From Kappaphycus alvarezii (taxonomy: Eukaryota; Rhodophyta; Florideophyceae; Gigartinales; Solieriaceae), in assembly GCA_002205965.3 (NCBI GenBank), contig NADL03000492.1, forward strand, positions 1,922,001 to 1,986,000: a stretch of 64,000 nucleotides of DNA, written 5' to 3'. Position numbers and translations under genes: made by a program. This document shows positions 52,391-63,557 of this stretch, piece by piece. The notes under the pieces were generated by a model. That model did not search any database. It was not told the DNA's origin and saw nothing but the letters and a program-made list of their open reading frames with translations. How positions within the stretch are numbered: the stretch's first letter is position 1; every line of letters starts with the position of its first letter.

Positions 52391-53212
52391 ATAGGTTTGT
52401 TACAGTTGGGAAAATAGTACTTTAGTTTTACTCTTGGTAGGTATATCTGTTCTATCTTGTTGTTTTGCAGACAGCCACAGTCGACATAAAAGGTATGCCA
52501 AAGAAAGGTATGTCTAGTTAAAGTGCACAGTTAGGCCGAAAACACAGTGCACACGCGAGCACGAGCAAATTCAGGGATAGATAGAAAGTACATGGCCAAG
52601 TCTTATGATAAGAGCTTAATGCTTAGGGACATATCGGTTTCAATATTCTGGGCTGGGTGACCTCAGGTCTACTATTATTTTTCGCTTTAGTCTCTGAGTT
52701 TTCTTTAGAAGTCCGACAATTTTGTATTGTCCGCAGCAGCACTAGATCTAGCGCACCTCCTGCGCACGGCGAGGTGTTTTGTACAAATCTCCCTCATTTT
52801 GCTGTTTCTCTGCGCTTTTCTACCACCATAACGGCACGTACGTTGTCAAAATGTCTCTGCTACACCACTTTGTACTAGAGACTTGCTCGCTTTTGTTATT
52901 TCAGTTCTCTATTACGCAGTGGTGAATTAGAGAAACTGTATCGTCTTGATAGAATTTAGAAGCTCAGTGTAACCGGCTAGCGATTTTATTGCTGCGTATT
53001 TATTATTCTTCAATGTTTTTATTTGACGTAGAGCCCCACGTCATTTTTTTGTTTTTTAAGTTATTATTTACATAGTATTATTCTGAACTTACACTTCTAC
53101 TTCCCAATAAGTTCGTTTGAGCTATCACAAGTAAAGAAGTTCTAGAGTAGAGCTACGGTACTGTCAAAAAAGGTGATCATCTGTATTCTTGTTGGAATCC
53201 AGGTAAACTCCA
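52391..53212. other. Unassigned AT-rich spacer
   Basis: No motif-bearing frame. A 73-codon forward frame at 52657-52878 has no family match. Confidence 0.4.
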
Positions 53213-53249
53213 TTGACTAATTGCCCTCAACTTTCTGAAACCCACCACC

Positions 53250-54010
53250 ATACTCTCCATGAATCCTTTAACAGCGCCCCGAATGCCTCCTCTGTTCCAT
53301 ACATGGACTCCCCTGTGTGGAAGGTTGCCCTGCCTACCCGTCTCGGTATCGTGCTATTCAAAGAATCAACTCGCCGTACGGTGCGCTCAAGGCGGACTGT
53401 CGACGTCGCGCCTGTCTTTGACTCAAACAAACAAAATTTATTGATTTTCTAGAACGATACCTCATAACTCACCGGCATCATGTACCTCGCACTGTTCTTG
53501 CCCGCTCCTCTAAGGAAGTTGGCAACTCTGCACTCGCCGGAAATATTCTTCCTGTCCCAGATACCAACTCTTCTCTTCATTGGGAATCCCGTCCATTACG
53601 AATTCAAATATACATATCGGGCGTCTATGGTCTTCACGACAGAGATCATTCCGTCGAAATTACTATTGTCCAGCCTTGTGCTCGCAGCCACATTTTGACA
53701 GGAACAGCTACCGCGGGCGATGTCTCAACCCTCGCACTTTGCGAGAGGTATTGTAATTACGGAGATTAGTCTAACCAAAACGATATACTGCGTTCCGCCG
53801 TCGTAATTGATATATATGGCGCCGTGGATGACGACAGGCTGAGGTTTTTCGGACGCCTCGCTTCTTTTGCTGTTCTCCGTCGTTTTGCCTCCCCTTAGCA
53901 AGAACTTTGCTTCCTTACTCTCTCTGCGTTTAGTCGCAAAGTTATTCAGGCGTAACAGATTGCCACCCGCCGCCTCCCTGCGTAGTTGATGTCTACATAC
54001 TCTTTGCACA
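53250..54010 (+). pseudogene. LINE-D endonuclease-like C-terminal region
   Basis: Reading the plus strand with frameshifts, PYMDSPVWKVALPTRLGI comes first. After it, FLERYLITHRHHVPRTVLAR and SSKEVGNSALAGNILPVPDT stand in for RHN.LR...E...L.PG. IQIYISGVYGLHDRDHSVEI and TIVQPCARSHILTGTATAGD follow (about 53600-53720), where VEITIVQP is the DVTIVSP block. The tail NQNDILRSAVVIDIYGAVDD and SPQELC corresponds to the fragments at 2.2 and 28.0 kb, which fixes their reading strand. RPAD is not visible, so the active site is incomplete. This is the longest LINE-D piece in the window. Confidence 0.6.
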
Positions 54011-54019
54011 CTTTACTGC

Positions 54020-54560
54020 CTTCGAATCTGCGAGTAATTAACGTTCAAGTTATCCCCCAGGCCGATTGCTTTATCACATTGTTTCCTTTCTGAAAGCTTT
54101 TCAACTTCGTTCACCATATAAATTGTTGTGCCAGAGTCGAGCATTATGCTCGAGTGATGTTCAACTGGCTTCCTAGTTGCACGAGCAGTGCAAACTTGAT
54201 TCTATTTGTATTTCGTGGCACGTTTCCTCCTTTTATCGTTCGAACGTTCATCGTCTTTAAGTACATCATTGACAGAATTCGATCCATGAATTCTCTTACC
54301 AAATTTGAAATAAAGCCTATTGACTGGGTTGCTTATAATCCAAAAGCACTTCCAGTTAGAATGTCCTCCCTTCTGACATATTTCACAAAAAAGTGGTGCT
54401 ATTGCCCGCATTTGCAGCACTTGCGATTTCAAGTCTGAAGATTCGGAAAAATGTCTCTGTGATATTATAGTAAACGACTGGAGAAAAAATTGCAATCATA
54501 TTTACCATCAACCATAGTTTGACTACGCAATGACTGCCTTTCGTTGGGCGGCCTCGATTG
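54020..54560 (-). pseudogene. Ty1/copia gag-protease junction fragment
   Basis: The minus frame 54495-54202 carries a zinc knuckle, CEICQKGGHSNWKC (CX2CX4HX4C, about 54342-54383). A downstream frame near 54100-54150 reads SSIMLDSGTTIYMVNEVEKL, the copia protease active site (LDSG.T.HM), followed by GLGDNLNVNYSQI. Knuckle, basic linker and LDSG in this order and spacing are typical of copia Gag-Pol. A frameshift lies between the two parts. It abuts LINE-D at about 54010, with no LTRs seen. Confidence 0.65.
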
Positions 54561-55161
54561 AGGCAGCTTACCTGTCAACCATTACTAAACTTTTTAATCT
54601 GACATAAATTACATCTTGACACTCCTAAGAGAATAAGTTCCTTGGATTGTAACTTCTACGTCATTCAAGGCGTCACTGTCAATAGATAGGGGACTCAACT
54701 GCAGGGCAAATATGCCGTGATGAGATTAATTTTGGTATTCATGCACCTGTATATGAGGTGGGGATGAGGTCGCGATTTGTACATCTCAGGGTTTACATAG
54801 GCGTTTATATTGAAAAAATCACACTGTACGAGCGGAATCTCTGGCTGGCTTTCATTTACATCTGCCCCATTAATTCCTCCAAAATCAAATGCCCTGTTGC
54901 ACTGCTCCGCATACTACCTACATTCACATCCTATAGCACCCTAAAATCAGCGCAGTGAACATACGAATGTCTCTTTGTAACATTTTCTCTCTTTTTTATT
55001 AGAATTTGAAGTAAATATTTGTCATTGTATTATTTTCTGCGTTGATTCAGACATTTTCGCAGCTTATATTTGTCTTCAGCCATTCGTTGACGTGCGGCGC
55101 CAGTATCAAATATTTTCCTGACGAAGTAGGCTCTGCAAATTTCATTTTTCTGTATGGTTGC
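54561..55161. other. Unassigned spacer
   Basis: Short frames only. Possibly outer parts of the copia fragment, but nothing is recognisable. Confidence 0.35.
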
Positions 55162-56260
55162 TGATAGTAATAAATCTCCAGAGGATGATATTCTCAGAGC
55201 TAATTATCCAAATACAGACGTGGTGCAAGCGACAGGAATGCTGTCGGTGTAAGGTTGTGAGAAAGAGAAGGAGTGACCAACAAAGGGGACAAAATGGGCC
55301 CCAAAAGGTTATAGAAGGGCCGAGGACTACCAAATATGCTCAGAAAATAGTGTTGAATAAATATTTCTTAGGAAGGACGTTGAATTTGAACGTCTAGACT
55401 AATTGGGTCCGCACTCGAAGTTTTCTCCCAACTTCCTTTCCCTGTGGTAGAGAAATCAGTTTACTCAGCTTATACAGACTTTTTTCGGTAACATTAAAGT
55501 CTCAAAAAAAATAGTAAATACCATAAAGTTCATTTATTGGAATCAAATGGACGAGGGACACTAAAAGTAGATACTATACGGATAAACGTCTATAGTTACT
55601 GCTCAAAATCTTGATACTCCGGACAAGAGCCAAATAATTTCCTTAAAATATCCCTAGCTTCAATAAAATCCCTGTAAAGTTCGTCGACCGGCCCATAGTG
55701 ATACATAGCCTGATCGGAAACATCAAGATACTCCAAAACTTCCTCACTACCCTTAATCTCAGCCTCATCCCCAGTAGAGAAGTCTTAAGTTACGATTAAT
55801 TCCTCACTTCCCTCTCTGTCCTCTACAGCAGCCCCTTCACGGTTGTGAACCAGTGACTCCCATGAGTCCACCAAGTAATCCTCATCTTACGAATCCTTCA
55901 CGTCTACCTCAGCCTCCTCTAGCTGCTCTAGCTCCTCTACCTCCTTCTATGCTTCCTCCACCTCCTGTAAGCAGTGAAGCCGATCCCAATCCTGAACAAG
56001 TTCTTGGTTAATCCTTCTATGGTATTAGTCTTATTAAATTGGCACATTGGCCACCAAGTTCACGGAGTTGATGTGATTCCGGGCTCTGGATGCTTGGCTA
56101 TGGTGAAGGACAAGTGGAAGTTGGTAATTTTTAGTACAAAGGGGGATGAGACGATGGGTTGGTTGACGGGAGGTATGTTGCTTCAATAGCTTTGATACAA
56201 GAACTTTAGTTGGGGTAATGCCTTCGAAAAGTGACATTGTGTTGGGAAAGCTAGAAATGC
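55162..56260 (-). repeat. TGAT-LTR family, long form, decayed
   Basis: It begins TGATAGTAATAAATC at 55162. TCAGTTTACTCAGCTTATAC and AATACCATAAAGTTCATT align with the young LTR (55456-55540). From about 55600 it follows the long-form middle of the 40-kb copy up to about 56250 (TTCGAAAAGTGACATTGTGT versus TTCGAAAAGTATGTCGACCT). The outer end is not recognisable. Confidence 0.65.
55600..56160 (-). pseudogene. LTR-embedded acidic ORF, copy 3 (broken)
   Basis: On the minus strand, RINQELVQDWDRLHCLQEVE is followed by an acidic run with three stops, then EDYLVDSWESLVHNREGAAV (versus EDWVDPWEPLVYNGGEAPM at 40.4 kb). The C-terminal part with YRDFIEARDILRKLFGS corresponds to DCLGGMDILGELFVS. Further upstream (56040-56160) IVSSPFVLKITNF and SFTIAKHPEPG resemble IGSPLLLSLNMTN and PTITKSSE near 40.65-40.72 kb in the other copy, so the conserved coding stretch probably began above 40.56 kb there too. 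Stops make it non-functional. Confidence 0.5.
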
Positions 56261-57699
56261 GGGGCAATATCGCAGCTTTGAATTTTTATTCGTTCAGGTC
56301 AATAGTGAAAAATTGCTTGATACAATATGGGAACTGCATTTGGAGGACAAATCGGATCACGAGTCAAAAACTTTCTTTTTTCAAAACGGAGGATCAAATA
56401 TTCTAACGTAAAATATAAACTGGAGTCATATCGTGACTTTGGATTTATATAAGAAAAATACTTTTGGATTTCTTTCTTGTTTAAAGAAAAGTTAGTATGA
56501 CAAGTTTGAGAAAGGAGAGGTCACTAATGGATCTGGGATAAATGGAACAGTAACTTGCGAAAAGTATCAGTTTCGTATTAAAACTTCCTATCTCCGTTAT
56601 TGGCTTCATCATGCATATCATGGTGCTCCTCCCAGCTGCACGTAACTGTATTATTTTTACTCGTTACTATCTCCGTGGATGTTCCACAGTAATCATAATT
56701 TTTCCTTCCATTCCTTCTACTTTTAAGAAAATAGAATTGATTTGGTTCTTTAATTTTTGAAAAGTGCAGTTCTGCTATCCCCAGGTGTATGCTAGAATAC
56801 ACCTATGTATGCTACTTTTAAGTTAAAGTGATTATTGTTCCCCCTCATCTTATCCAGCACTGCTCCCTGATCTTCAATTTCTTCTTGTTTATCATATCCA
56901 CATTTTTTCGTTGGCACTTCTGAAGTGTCCATGCATTATGTACCTTCCTTTCTAGTATTTGCGCTTCATGATTGATACCCCTATGACCATGCCCTGTTCA
57001 TGAAGTACCCCTAGTTCGAGTCACTCTTGTTTCATAGTTTGCACTGAAAAACTCCGCTGAGTCACTTGGGTCTGTATCGTGACTCACGCTAGAAGTATCT
57101 GGATGAGCAGCTGCGTTTTAAATTGCCCCTGATACTTACCCCACAGTCTGTCTTTTGACCTTCCCTGTAGCTGTATTATTCGGTAAATAATCTCCTAGCC
57201 TCCAGTATATTGTTCTAAGGAATCCTCACCCCACATTAGGCAATACGATATTAATTCCTTTCACCCGTTTTAAGCCTTTTCAAAGTCCCATTTTTGTCCT
57301 TAGCCCTTGGGCCAGGTTGATTCTTGCTTTTAATCTTCCCTTCTGCCTGGGTCTATCGAACGCTTGGACAACTTGTCTCGTCCACTGCAATTTTCCGCTC
57401 CCTCTTTTTACACAATTCCAAAGAAAGAAGGGTTCTCGGGCTTCCTATTTTTCTATTTTCCTCCAAGTGCTCTCATTTTTTCTCATTTTGTCATGATGTT
57501 CCAGTATCTCCTAAATAAGACCATCCTTCAATTAATCAAAATATGCATAGTTTTTTGTGCTTAAATGAACCAAATGCTCTCTAACTTGGCATAAATCTAG
57601 GAAGCAGGGGAAAAGCATAAAATATCCCACTTTTTATTACAAACTATCTTTCGAAAATTGAATCATATTTACCTTTGAAAAACGGAATTAAATTAAATA
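56261..57699. other. Unassigned AT-rich spacer
   Basis: No recognisable coding sequence. Frames at 57324-57564 lack any motif. I see nothing here. Confidence 0.4.
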
Positions 57700-58747
57700 T
57701 TTGGTTCATTAGGTGTCCTTCCGGAAACAAAAGCTGTGTCCGACGCCCTTCGCTCAAAGCATACCCAAGCTCCAGGAGATGACGAGGAACGCTTCGTGCC
57801 CCCACAGACCCCTCTAGAATCACATCGATCACGAAGGACGAAGTACTGTGGGCTGTTCGTTCTTTCAACCCGGGTTAGCCCCTGGCGGATCTGGCATTCG
57901 CCCCTGTCGCGTCGAAGAGCTACTAAGGGCCCCTACATCTTCTTCCCAGGAGGGATTCCTGGATTCCCTCACAGACCTCGTGAACGTGTTGGCCTCTGGG
58001 AAAGCTCCCGTAACGCTCGCATCCTCGGTTGCTAGCGCCCACTGACGTCACTGGCGAAGAAAGACATGAACCCGCTCCCCATTTCTGTGGGGGTAACTTT
58101 CAGAAGACTGGTGAGCAGCCGCCTCTTTCCTCGAGTCAATGAGAATGCAGCACTTTACTTTCAGCCATTGCAAGTCGGTATTGCCACAAAATAAGGAACT
58201 GACACTGTGGTTCATGGAGTACGTCGCATTGTGAACATATTCGGCACTAGTTCTGACTATGCTCTTCTATCAGTGGACCTAAGGAATGCCCTCAACCTCT
58301 GTAGCCGTGCAGCCTTTTTCAAAGCCGTCAAGAATCTTTTTCCCCAGGTGCTACCCTTGGTGTTGTACAGCTACAACAACGAACCGGCATTCCTATGGGC
58401 TGGACTCGAGAAGATACGGAGTGTCGTGGGAACTTAGCAAGGAGACCCGCTAAATGGCTTTCTTTTCGCCCTGGTTCTCCATCCTCTCGCTATATAAATT
58501 TGAGAGCTGTTATTTTCATCCCCGGAAGAGGAAAAAAGTTGAAAACCTTGCTTTTGTAACTTTAGTACCACGATGATGGTTTTATTGTAGCCAAACACCC
58601 GGCATTACTCAAGGCCATCGAAGTTTTGTCCTCCCCGGAAGCCAAACATCTTGGGTTTCATCTCGCCATCCTAAAATGTAAGATCCGGTAGCCAACGGCC
58701 CCCGCCGCCTCAGTCCAAGCGGCCTTCACCCCCCTACATGTTACAGG
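57700..58747 (+). pseudogene. LINE-C reverse transcriptase, part 1 (split by hAT)
   Basis: Frames with shifts give TKDEVLWAVRSFNPG and GGSGIRPCRVEELLRAPTSS, then LDSLTDLVNVLASGKAPVTL (RT fingers). VSSRLFPRVNENAALYFQPL follows. The main frame 58207-58437 has VVHGVRRIVNIFGTSSDYAL and LSVDLRNALNLCSRAAFFKA, the first catalytic Asp with NALN for NAFN. GT plus a stop and QGDPLNGFLFALVLHPLA (about 58432-58490) is the QGDPLGP block. HDDGFIVAKHPALLKAIEVL (about 58570-58630) is a YHDDG version of YADD. The sequence runs into the hAT end at 58748 and resumes at 62190. This segment supplies the RT core missing from other LINE-C copies here. Confidence 0.8.
58740..58747 (+). repeat. hAT target-site duplication, left (GTTACAGG)
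   Basis: It matches GTTGCAGG at 62190-62197 with one mismatch. Eight-base duplication is diagnostic of hAT. Confidence 0.85.
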
Positions 58748-58825
58748 CAGGGCTGCGTGCCAGTATATTGTTATTTTAGTATATTGCAATACGCAATACC
58801 AATACTATACTGAAGCCACGCTGCT

Positions 58826-58968
58826 GTATTGCAATGTATATTGGAGATACTCTATGTATTGCAATACGTATTGGAAATACTCCGCGTATTGCAATACGTA
58901 TTGGAAATCCTCCACGTATTGCAATACGTTTTCGAAATCCTCCACGTATTGCAATACGTATTGCAATC
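58826..58968 (+). repeat. hAT left subterminal 30-bp tandem repeats
   Basis: The unit GTATTGCAATACGTATTGGA plus AATACTCCGC occurs at 58826, 58856, 58886 and 58916 with a partial copy at 58946. Each unit starts with GTATTGCAATAC, a perfect 12-bp palindrome (changed in the first copy). Such arrays in hAT elements normally bind transposase. Confidence 0.93.
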
Positions 58969-59666
58969 TTGCTTGCACAACGACTACAAATAAGCGATCT
59001 ACCGACAATATAAACGGGGTAGAATACTACAGTACGTCCATGTTGTGGATAGAGCAATGGCCTCTATCAAGGAAGGTAGCTTTAATTGGATTTATTAATG
59101 GCGTCATAATGGCGTCGCTGTTGCCAATTGTTTAGTAGAAATGACGTGATCAAGTCAGTACAAGTTTGGTAATATCCTCAAGTGGTCGTCATTGCCAAAC
59201 TGGTACTGAAATGAGACGTCGATAAGCAGTACAGTAGCAGATGAAAGCACGGAAGATAATCGTTTATACCGTCATCCAGCTTTGCAATGACACAATCAAG
59301 CGCTGTCAGAAGAAATGATCCGCAGGTTTCTACACAGAATTGTACAGCACAATCTCAATGAATCGTCCAAATTCGCATGCAAAAGGATGAGGCATTGAGG
59401 ATGATATCTGTTTTTCGTATAATTTTCGTATATGAGGCACTGCATATAAAAGGAGTGTTATGTACAGCCCTTGACTTTAACCACCTCAGAATTAAGCCTT
59501 TGTTCTCTCTGCCATCGCTTCCCATTCGCGTAGCCCAGTATTGCTTCCAGCAATATCTCCCTTCCGACTCGCAAGGATATTGTAGTGTCGCTTATGGCGT
59601 TTGTTGGGAAAGAGAAAAAACAACTATCAACAGGGACACCGGTAAATAAGTCAAAAAGAATATCTC

Positions 59667-61928
59667 ATGCACCAGTGTCCGAAGCCTGGATGCGCCTCTC
59701 CAACTGTGTCATTCTTGGATAAAACAGGATTCAATAACACATATAAACACCTGCGAAGTTGCTATGGCAAGGTTAAAGACATCAAAATGCAAGATGCGAT
59801 ACCGGTCCATCTCTTTGAGGAAGCCAAACGGGCCATGAGAAAGAGAGGTGGGACCATCCGCTCTCACATTGAGATCAAGACTCTGCTAAAGTATGAAAGG
59901 GTAACGTATGGTTATTTTCAGCTTACTGTGGCGAAAAGCCTTCCCCTTTACCATGTTGCTCATCCATATGTGCGCAAATTCTCGCGATTTGATATCAAGT
60001 TTGGGAAGAAGGAAATGGTCGAGGTTCTGTTTAAGCTCGTGGAGATGGTGAAGCAGCGTATTGCAGTAGAAATGAAGGGAACAAATGGAGCACTGCTTTT
60101 CAATGGATTGTAGTGCAACAATAAGCATTACGTAGCAGCGATTGCTTCGTACTGCACCTGTATGCAGACAACGAACAATATTGCATATGCAAGGGATACT
60201 GTTCCTCGGCTAACACTTCTTGCTTTGTCCCCGGTGGGACATGTTGCGGGGGAGTGTGATGAGAATAACTCTACAGATGAAACAGAAACTTTCAATGCCG
60301 AAGCTTACGTTCAGTTCTTAAATTAAATCTTTCTATTTTTCGTTCAGCAGTTCTCTAAATTGTGTGTTTGTCTTATTGGAGATAATTGCAGTACAAATAT
60401 GAAGAAAGCATCGTTGAAGAATAAGCAATATGTCGGATGTAACAGCGACAAGCTAAATATGGAAGTGAACAACATGATTGACATGCATCTACACCTTAAG
60501 ACAACAATTTAAAGTGTGCATGAAACGATGAAAGAGGCGAGAAAACTGAAGAATGCCGCTCATATACGGAACCTTACAGACCTTAAGTGTGGGGTACTAA
60601 GCGCACACGAGCAGATCAAGGAAGAACTGTGGTTGAAACTTTGGTTGAGGCTAGCTGGGCTAAGCCGGCCGCTCCAAATCAGTGTTTATATAGAACTGAA
60701 GATATCTACAAACTAAAGGAAAATGCAGTCTAACAATAGCGAATTCAAAGGTATTCCCTTAAAACAGCCCTGATGTTATCGCTAGTAGCGCTTTTAGAAT
60801 TGTAGTCGGCACGAGTGAAATACTCTGATAAAATGTAAGAACTACATTTGTTCAGGTGGCATGGGATAGATAGGAGACTTTTGATTGGTAGACCAATGAT
60901 ATAATATCCCAGTGTGCAACTCGCCCGTAACTATTCCAATTGTACCAACGGGGTCAAACGCTGTGTTCAGAACTGAAAGTAAAGTGTAATTATAGCAAAG
61001 TGCCTAGTAGTCCTGGTTGTAAGGCTACCAGTGGCTTGAATCTACAGTACAGTAGATGCAGTGAATTCGTGTAAAGCTGTAAGGTCTGTGAGGTGAAATA
61101 CAACATTAGGCCGGTCATGCGCAATCCTACACGTTGGTCTGACAAATTGCATATTCTTAAAAGGTTTGTTCAGATACGAGATGAGTTGATCGAAGTCCGA
61201 AATGCAGCAGAGGGAGACCTTACATTTGATACGAGCGCAAAATTGGCTTCCAGGGTACCGAATTTTGAGAATATGTTGGCCGAAAATGATGTAGTAACAA
61301 AGTCACTGCAAACCCGTGGTCATATATGTTGGCTGAATGCCGAGATGATCTCGACGTTTTGGTGGAGACTAGTACTGAGGAAAAGGATCTTCCTAATTCC
61401 TCACTTTATCAATGCAAGCTTGATACGAAATATGTTGCTCCGGAAGCAAATATAGCCCTTCACCCTTCATTTGAAACTGAGGTCTTGAAAATACAGAGAG
61501 GTTTGCACTTTGATCTATCTGAAGACGAGAAAGAGGCAGTTATGTGCTTATAGAAGGACATTAATGCTGCAATTGAAAATGAGCCTTTCGAAAGTACTAT
61601 CTCAAGCGCCCAAAGTATGGCACAGCGATTATCAAATCGAAGGAAGAAGGATGAGACGGAGAGCCTTTATATTAACTGTGAGTTTATTTTGGGGTCGGTT
61701 GCAGAGATTGAACGTTTATGGAGCATTTCTCAGCACTTACTAACTGAAAATAGACGATCCATGACCCCTCAGCTATTTGAAGCAATTTTATTCCTGAAAG
61801 TGAATGAAAGGTCCTGGGACGCGCAACTTGTCAGCCAAGTCATTAATGGAACGCGTTGTGATAGGGCCGCAGCACGCATGGAAGCTCACGAGGCTCATCA
61901 AGAGCTCAACAGAAACGCTAGTGCTTAA
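59667..61928 (+). pseudogene. hAT transposase with BED finger, broken
   Basis: The first part, 59667-60113, has a BED-type zinc finger (CPKPGCASPTVSFLDKTGFN ... HLRSC) that would contact terminal DNA. ARDTVPRLTLLALSPVGHVA follows. LCVCLIGDNCSTNMKKASLK near 60362-60420 carries a catalytic Asp (GDN). VGCNSDKLNMEVNNMI corresponds to GC.SH.LNL. NPTRWSDKLHILKRFVQIRD (about 61123-61185) is the conserved TRW block. The C-terminal dimerisation domain, INCEFILGSVAEIERLWSIS and MTPQLFEAILFLKVNERSWD (61670-61820), includes the catalytic Glu of VERLW. Stops at 60111, 60323, 60510 and 61551, plus frameshifts, inactivate it. All canonical hAT blocks are present in order, so the element was once autonomous. 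Confidence 0.88.
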
Positions 61929-61989
61929 GATTTATCGCAGCTCTTATATTTTTTCGAATTGTAGTAAGTATACTACCAGTAGTATTTCA

Positions 61990-62175
61990 AAATAAACGAG
62001 CATTGCAACAAGTATTGCTACCCTGTGGCGTATTGAAATACTTATTGCTGCCTTGAGGCGTATTGCAATACATATTGCATCCGTTGATTTGTATTGCAAT
62101 ACCTGCTGCTATTGTTCTGGGACAGAAATACGTATTGCATAATGCATATTTGGAAGCAATATATTGCAATAATAT
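61990..62175 (-). repeat. hAT right subterminal repeats
   Basis: Variants of GTATTGCAATAC and AATACGTATTGC recur at least six times in less regular spacing (for example GCGTATTGCAATACATATTG near 62058-62077 and TTGTATTGCAATACC near 62089-62103). They mirror the left array. Confidence 0.85.
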
Positions 62176-62189
62176 TGGACAGGGCCCTG

Positions 62190-62197
62190 GTTGCAGG
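62190..62197 (+). repeat. hAT target-site duplication, right (GTTGCAGG)
   Basis: The partner of 58740-58747 (GTTACAGG), with one substitution. Confidence 0.85.
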
Positions 62198-63557
62198 AAT
62201 ACTCCGAAGGGGTTTTCATTGTAAGGGCTCCAGTAGGTTCTAGGGCGTTCTTGGAAAAAGCATATCCTGGACCATGTACACAACCTCGAACCTCTTATCA
62301 ATGCTATCATGTAGCTAGAAGAGTCCCAAGTTTCGTTCCAATTAATTCGAATTTGTTTTGGGGTCTGCAAGTTGGGGTACCTTCTTCGAGTCGTTCCGCC
62401 TTCCTGTACAAGGAAAAGTGCCGAATATTTTGACGGCCTACTCGAAAATTGAGTCCAAAAGTTGGCAGGTGGATTGCTTGATAAAGCCATATTTAACGAA
62501 TTGCAACTGCCAATCAAGCCGATCCAGGACAAAAAAGCCGACTTTGGTAATTGCCTTGACTTCAGCAAAAGACATCGGCGCTGCTTCATTCCTTGCGTCT
62601 AGCGCCGCCTCGATCAAGTTGTGCGCCAAATTCTTGCCTGCTTCCACTAAGAACGTGTCCCAATACGATGACGACCTCGAAGCTTTCGACATATGGAATG
62701 CTTCCTGTCGATCTTCGGATAGACTTCCGTTTAGCAACTTCTCCTCAAACAACCCTCCATCACGGAAGAATCTTACAGACGCAGTCTACGCAGTGGCGCA
62801 GGAAGCGTTGCCGCCTGGTGATACCCGTACCCGTGCTTTCCGCGCCTAGATTTCACTACCTGGAGCCAAGTGATGGGTCCACTGTGCGCCTTTTGCGGGG
62901 TTGAGGACACACATCAGGAGAAAGAATTTCTCAGTGTGGCTGCAGTACTTCAGTCAAAGTCCGTTTCTCGCCTCTGACACTCCTTCTCCGAAGCATGGGT
63001 GCCCTGAGACATTAGACATCCGTGAATATCATTTGATGCACTGCCATTATGGATGCGAGCGCAACAATCGCCTCAAAAATCAGTTTGCTTTGCTGATCAA
63101 TGATCTGGGACGCGCGGCTCGGCGCCCTTTCATCGAACCGCGTGTGCATCTTCAACACTGGACAAGACCGTACATCAGAGCCATGGGGGCCGCAGGTGGA
63201 ACTGACTATTTCGATAAAACATTCGTCAATCCACTCGCTCCCTCCCATTCCAGAGTCCGGACTTTCAATCTGATGACCAGTCTCATTGCAGCGAGCGCGG
63301 AAAAAAGACGAAAGTACCAACGCTTTCTCGCGGAATTACTGGAGAGAAGCAGGCTAGTTCCTGTTCCAATTTCTACTCTTGGCGGATTGAATCCACAGGC
63401 GTTTTCGGTGGTCACGGAGTTTGCAAGAAACGTCGCCAGCCGCAAAATGGAACGGTTTTCCAGGGTTCGACGCATTCTTTTACAACGACACTCTGCGGTG
63501 GCAGTAACTTCTAACGCTGCTTGTTTGCTGGATGGCATCCCATCGACTTTCTGGTAG
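62190..63557 (+). pseudogene. LINE-C part 2: linker and endonuclease-like domain
   Basis: After the hAT the frame continues LQEYSEGVFIVRAPVGSRAF, the APIGS block. LVIALTSAKDIGAASFLASS and RKNLTDAVYAVAQEALPPGD follow (62540-62830). After two frame changes, frame 62901-63557 (218 codons) gives FSVWLQYFSQSPFLASDTPS, HGCPETLDIREYHLMHCHYG, DLGRAARRPFIEPRVHLQHW, TRPYIRAMGAAGGTDYFDKT, FVNPLAPSHSRVRTFNLMTS, VPVPISTLGGLNPQAFSVVT and AVAVTSNAACLLDGIPSTFW then stop. GDH is YH and DVT is DKT here, so the endonuclease-like motifs are altered. The stop at 63555-63557 gives the true C-terminus for the family. Confidence 0.8.

Larger units (their letters stand above)
58748..62189 (+). mobile_element. hAT transposon inserted in LINE-C
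   Basis: The 3442-bp element has imperfect terminal repeats (CAGGGCTGCGTGCCAGTATA left; CAGGGCCCTGTCCAATATTA at the right on the opposite strand). Eight-base target duplications with one mismatch flank it. Arrays of GTATTGCAATAC-type sites lie inside both ends, and a broken transposase is on the plus strand. LINE-C coding resumes on the far side. Confidence 0.92.

Noticed and set aside
58826-58968. CRISPR-like array
   Set aside because: The units are contiguous without spacers, lie just inside the end of a hAT element, and the context is eukaryotic.
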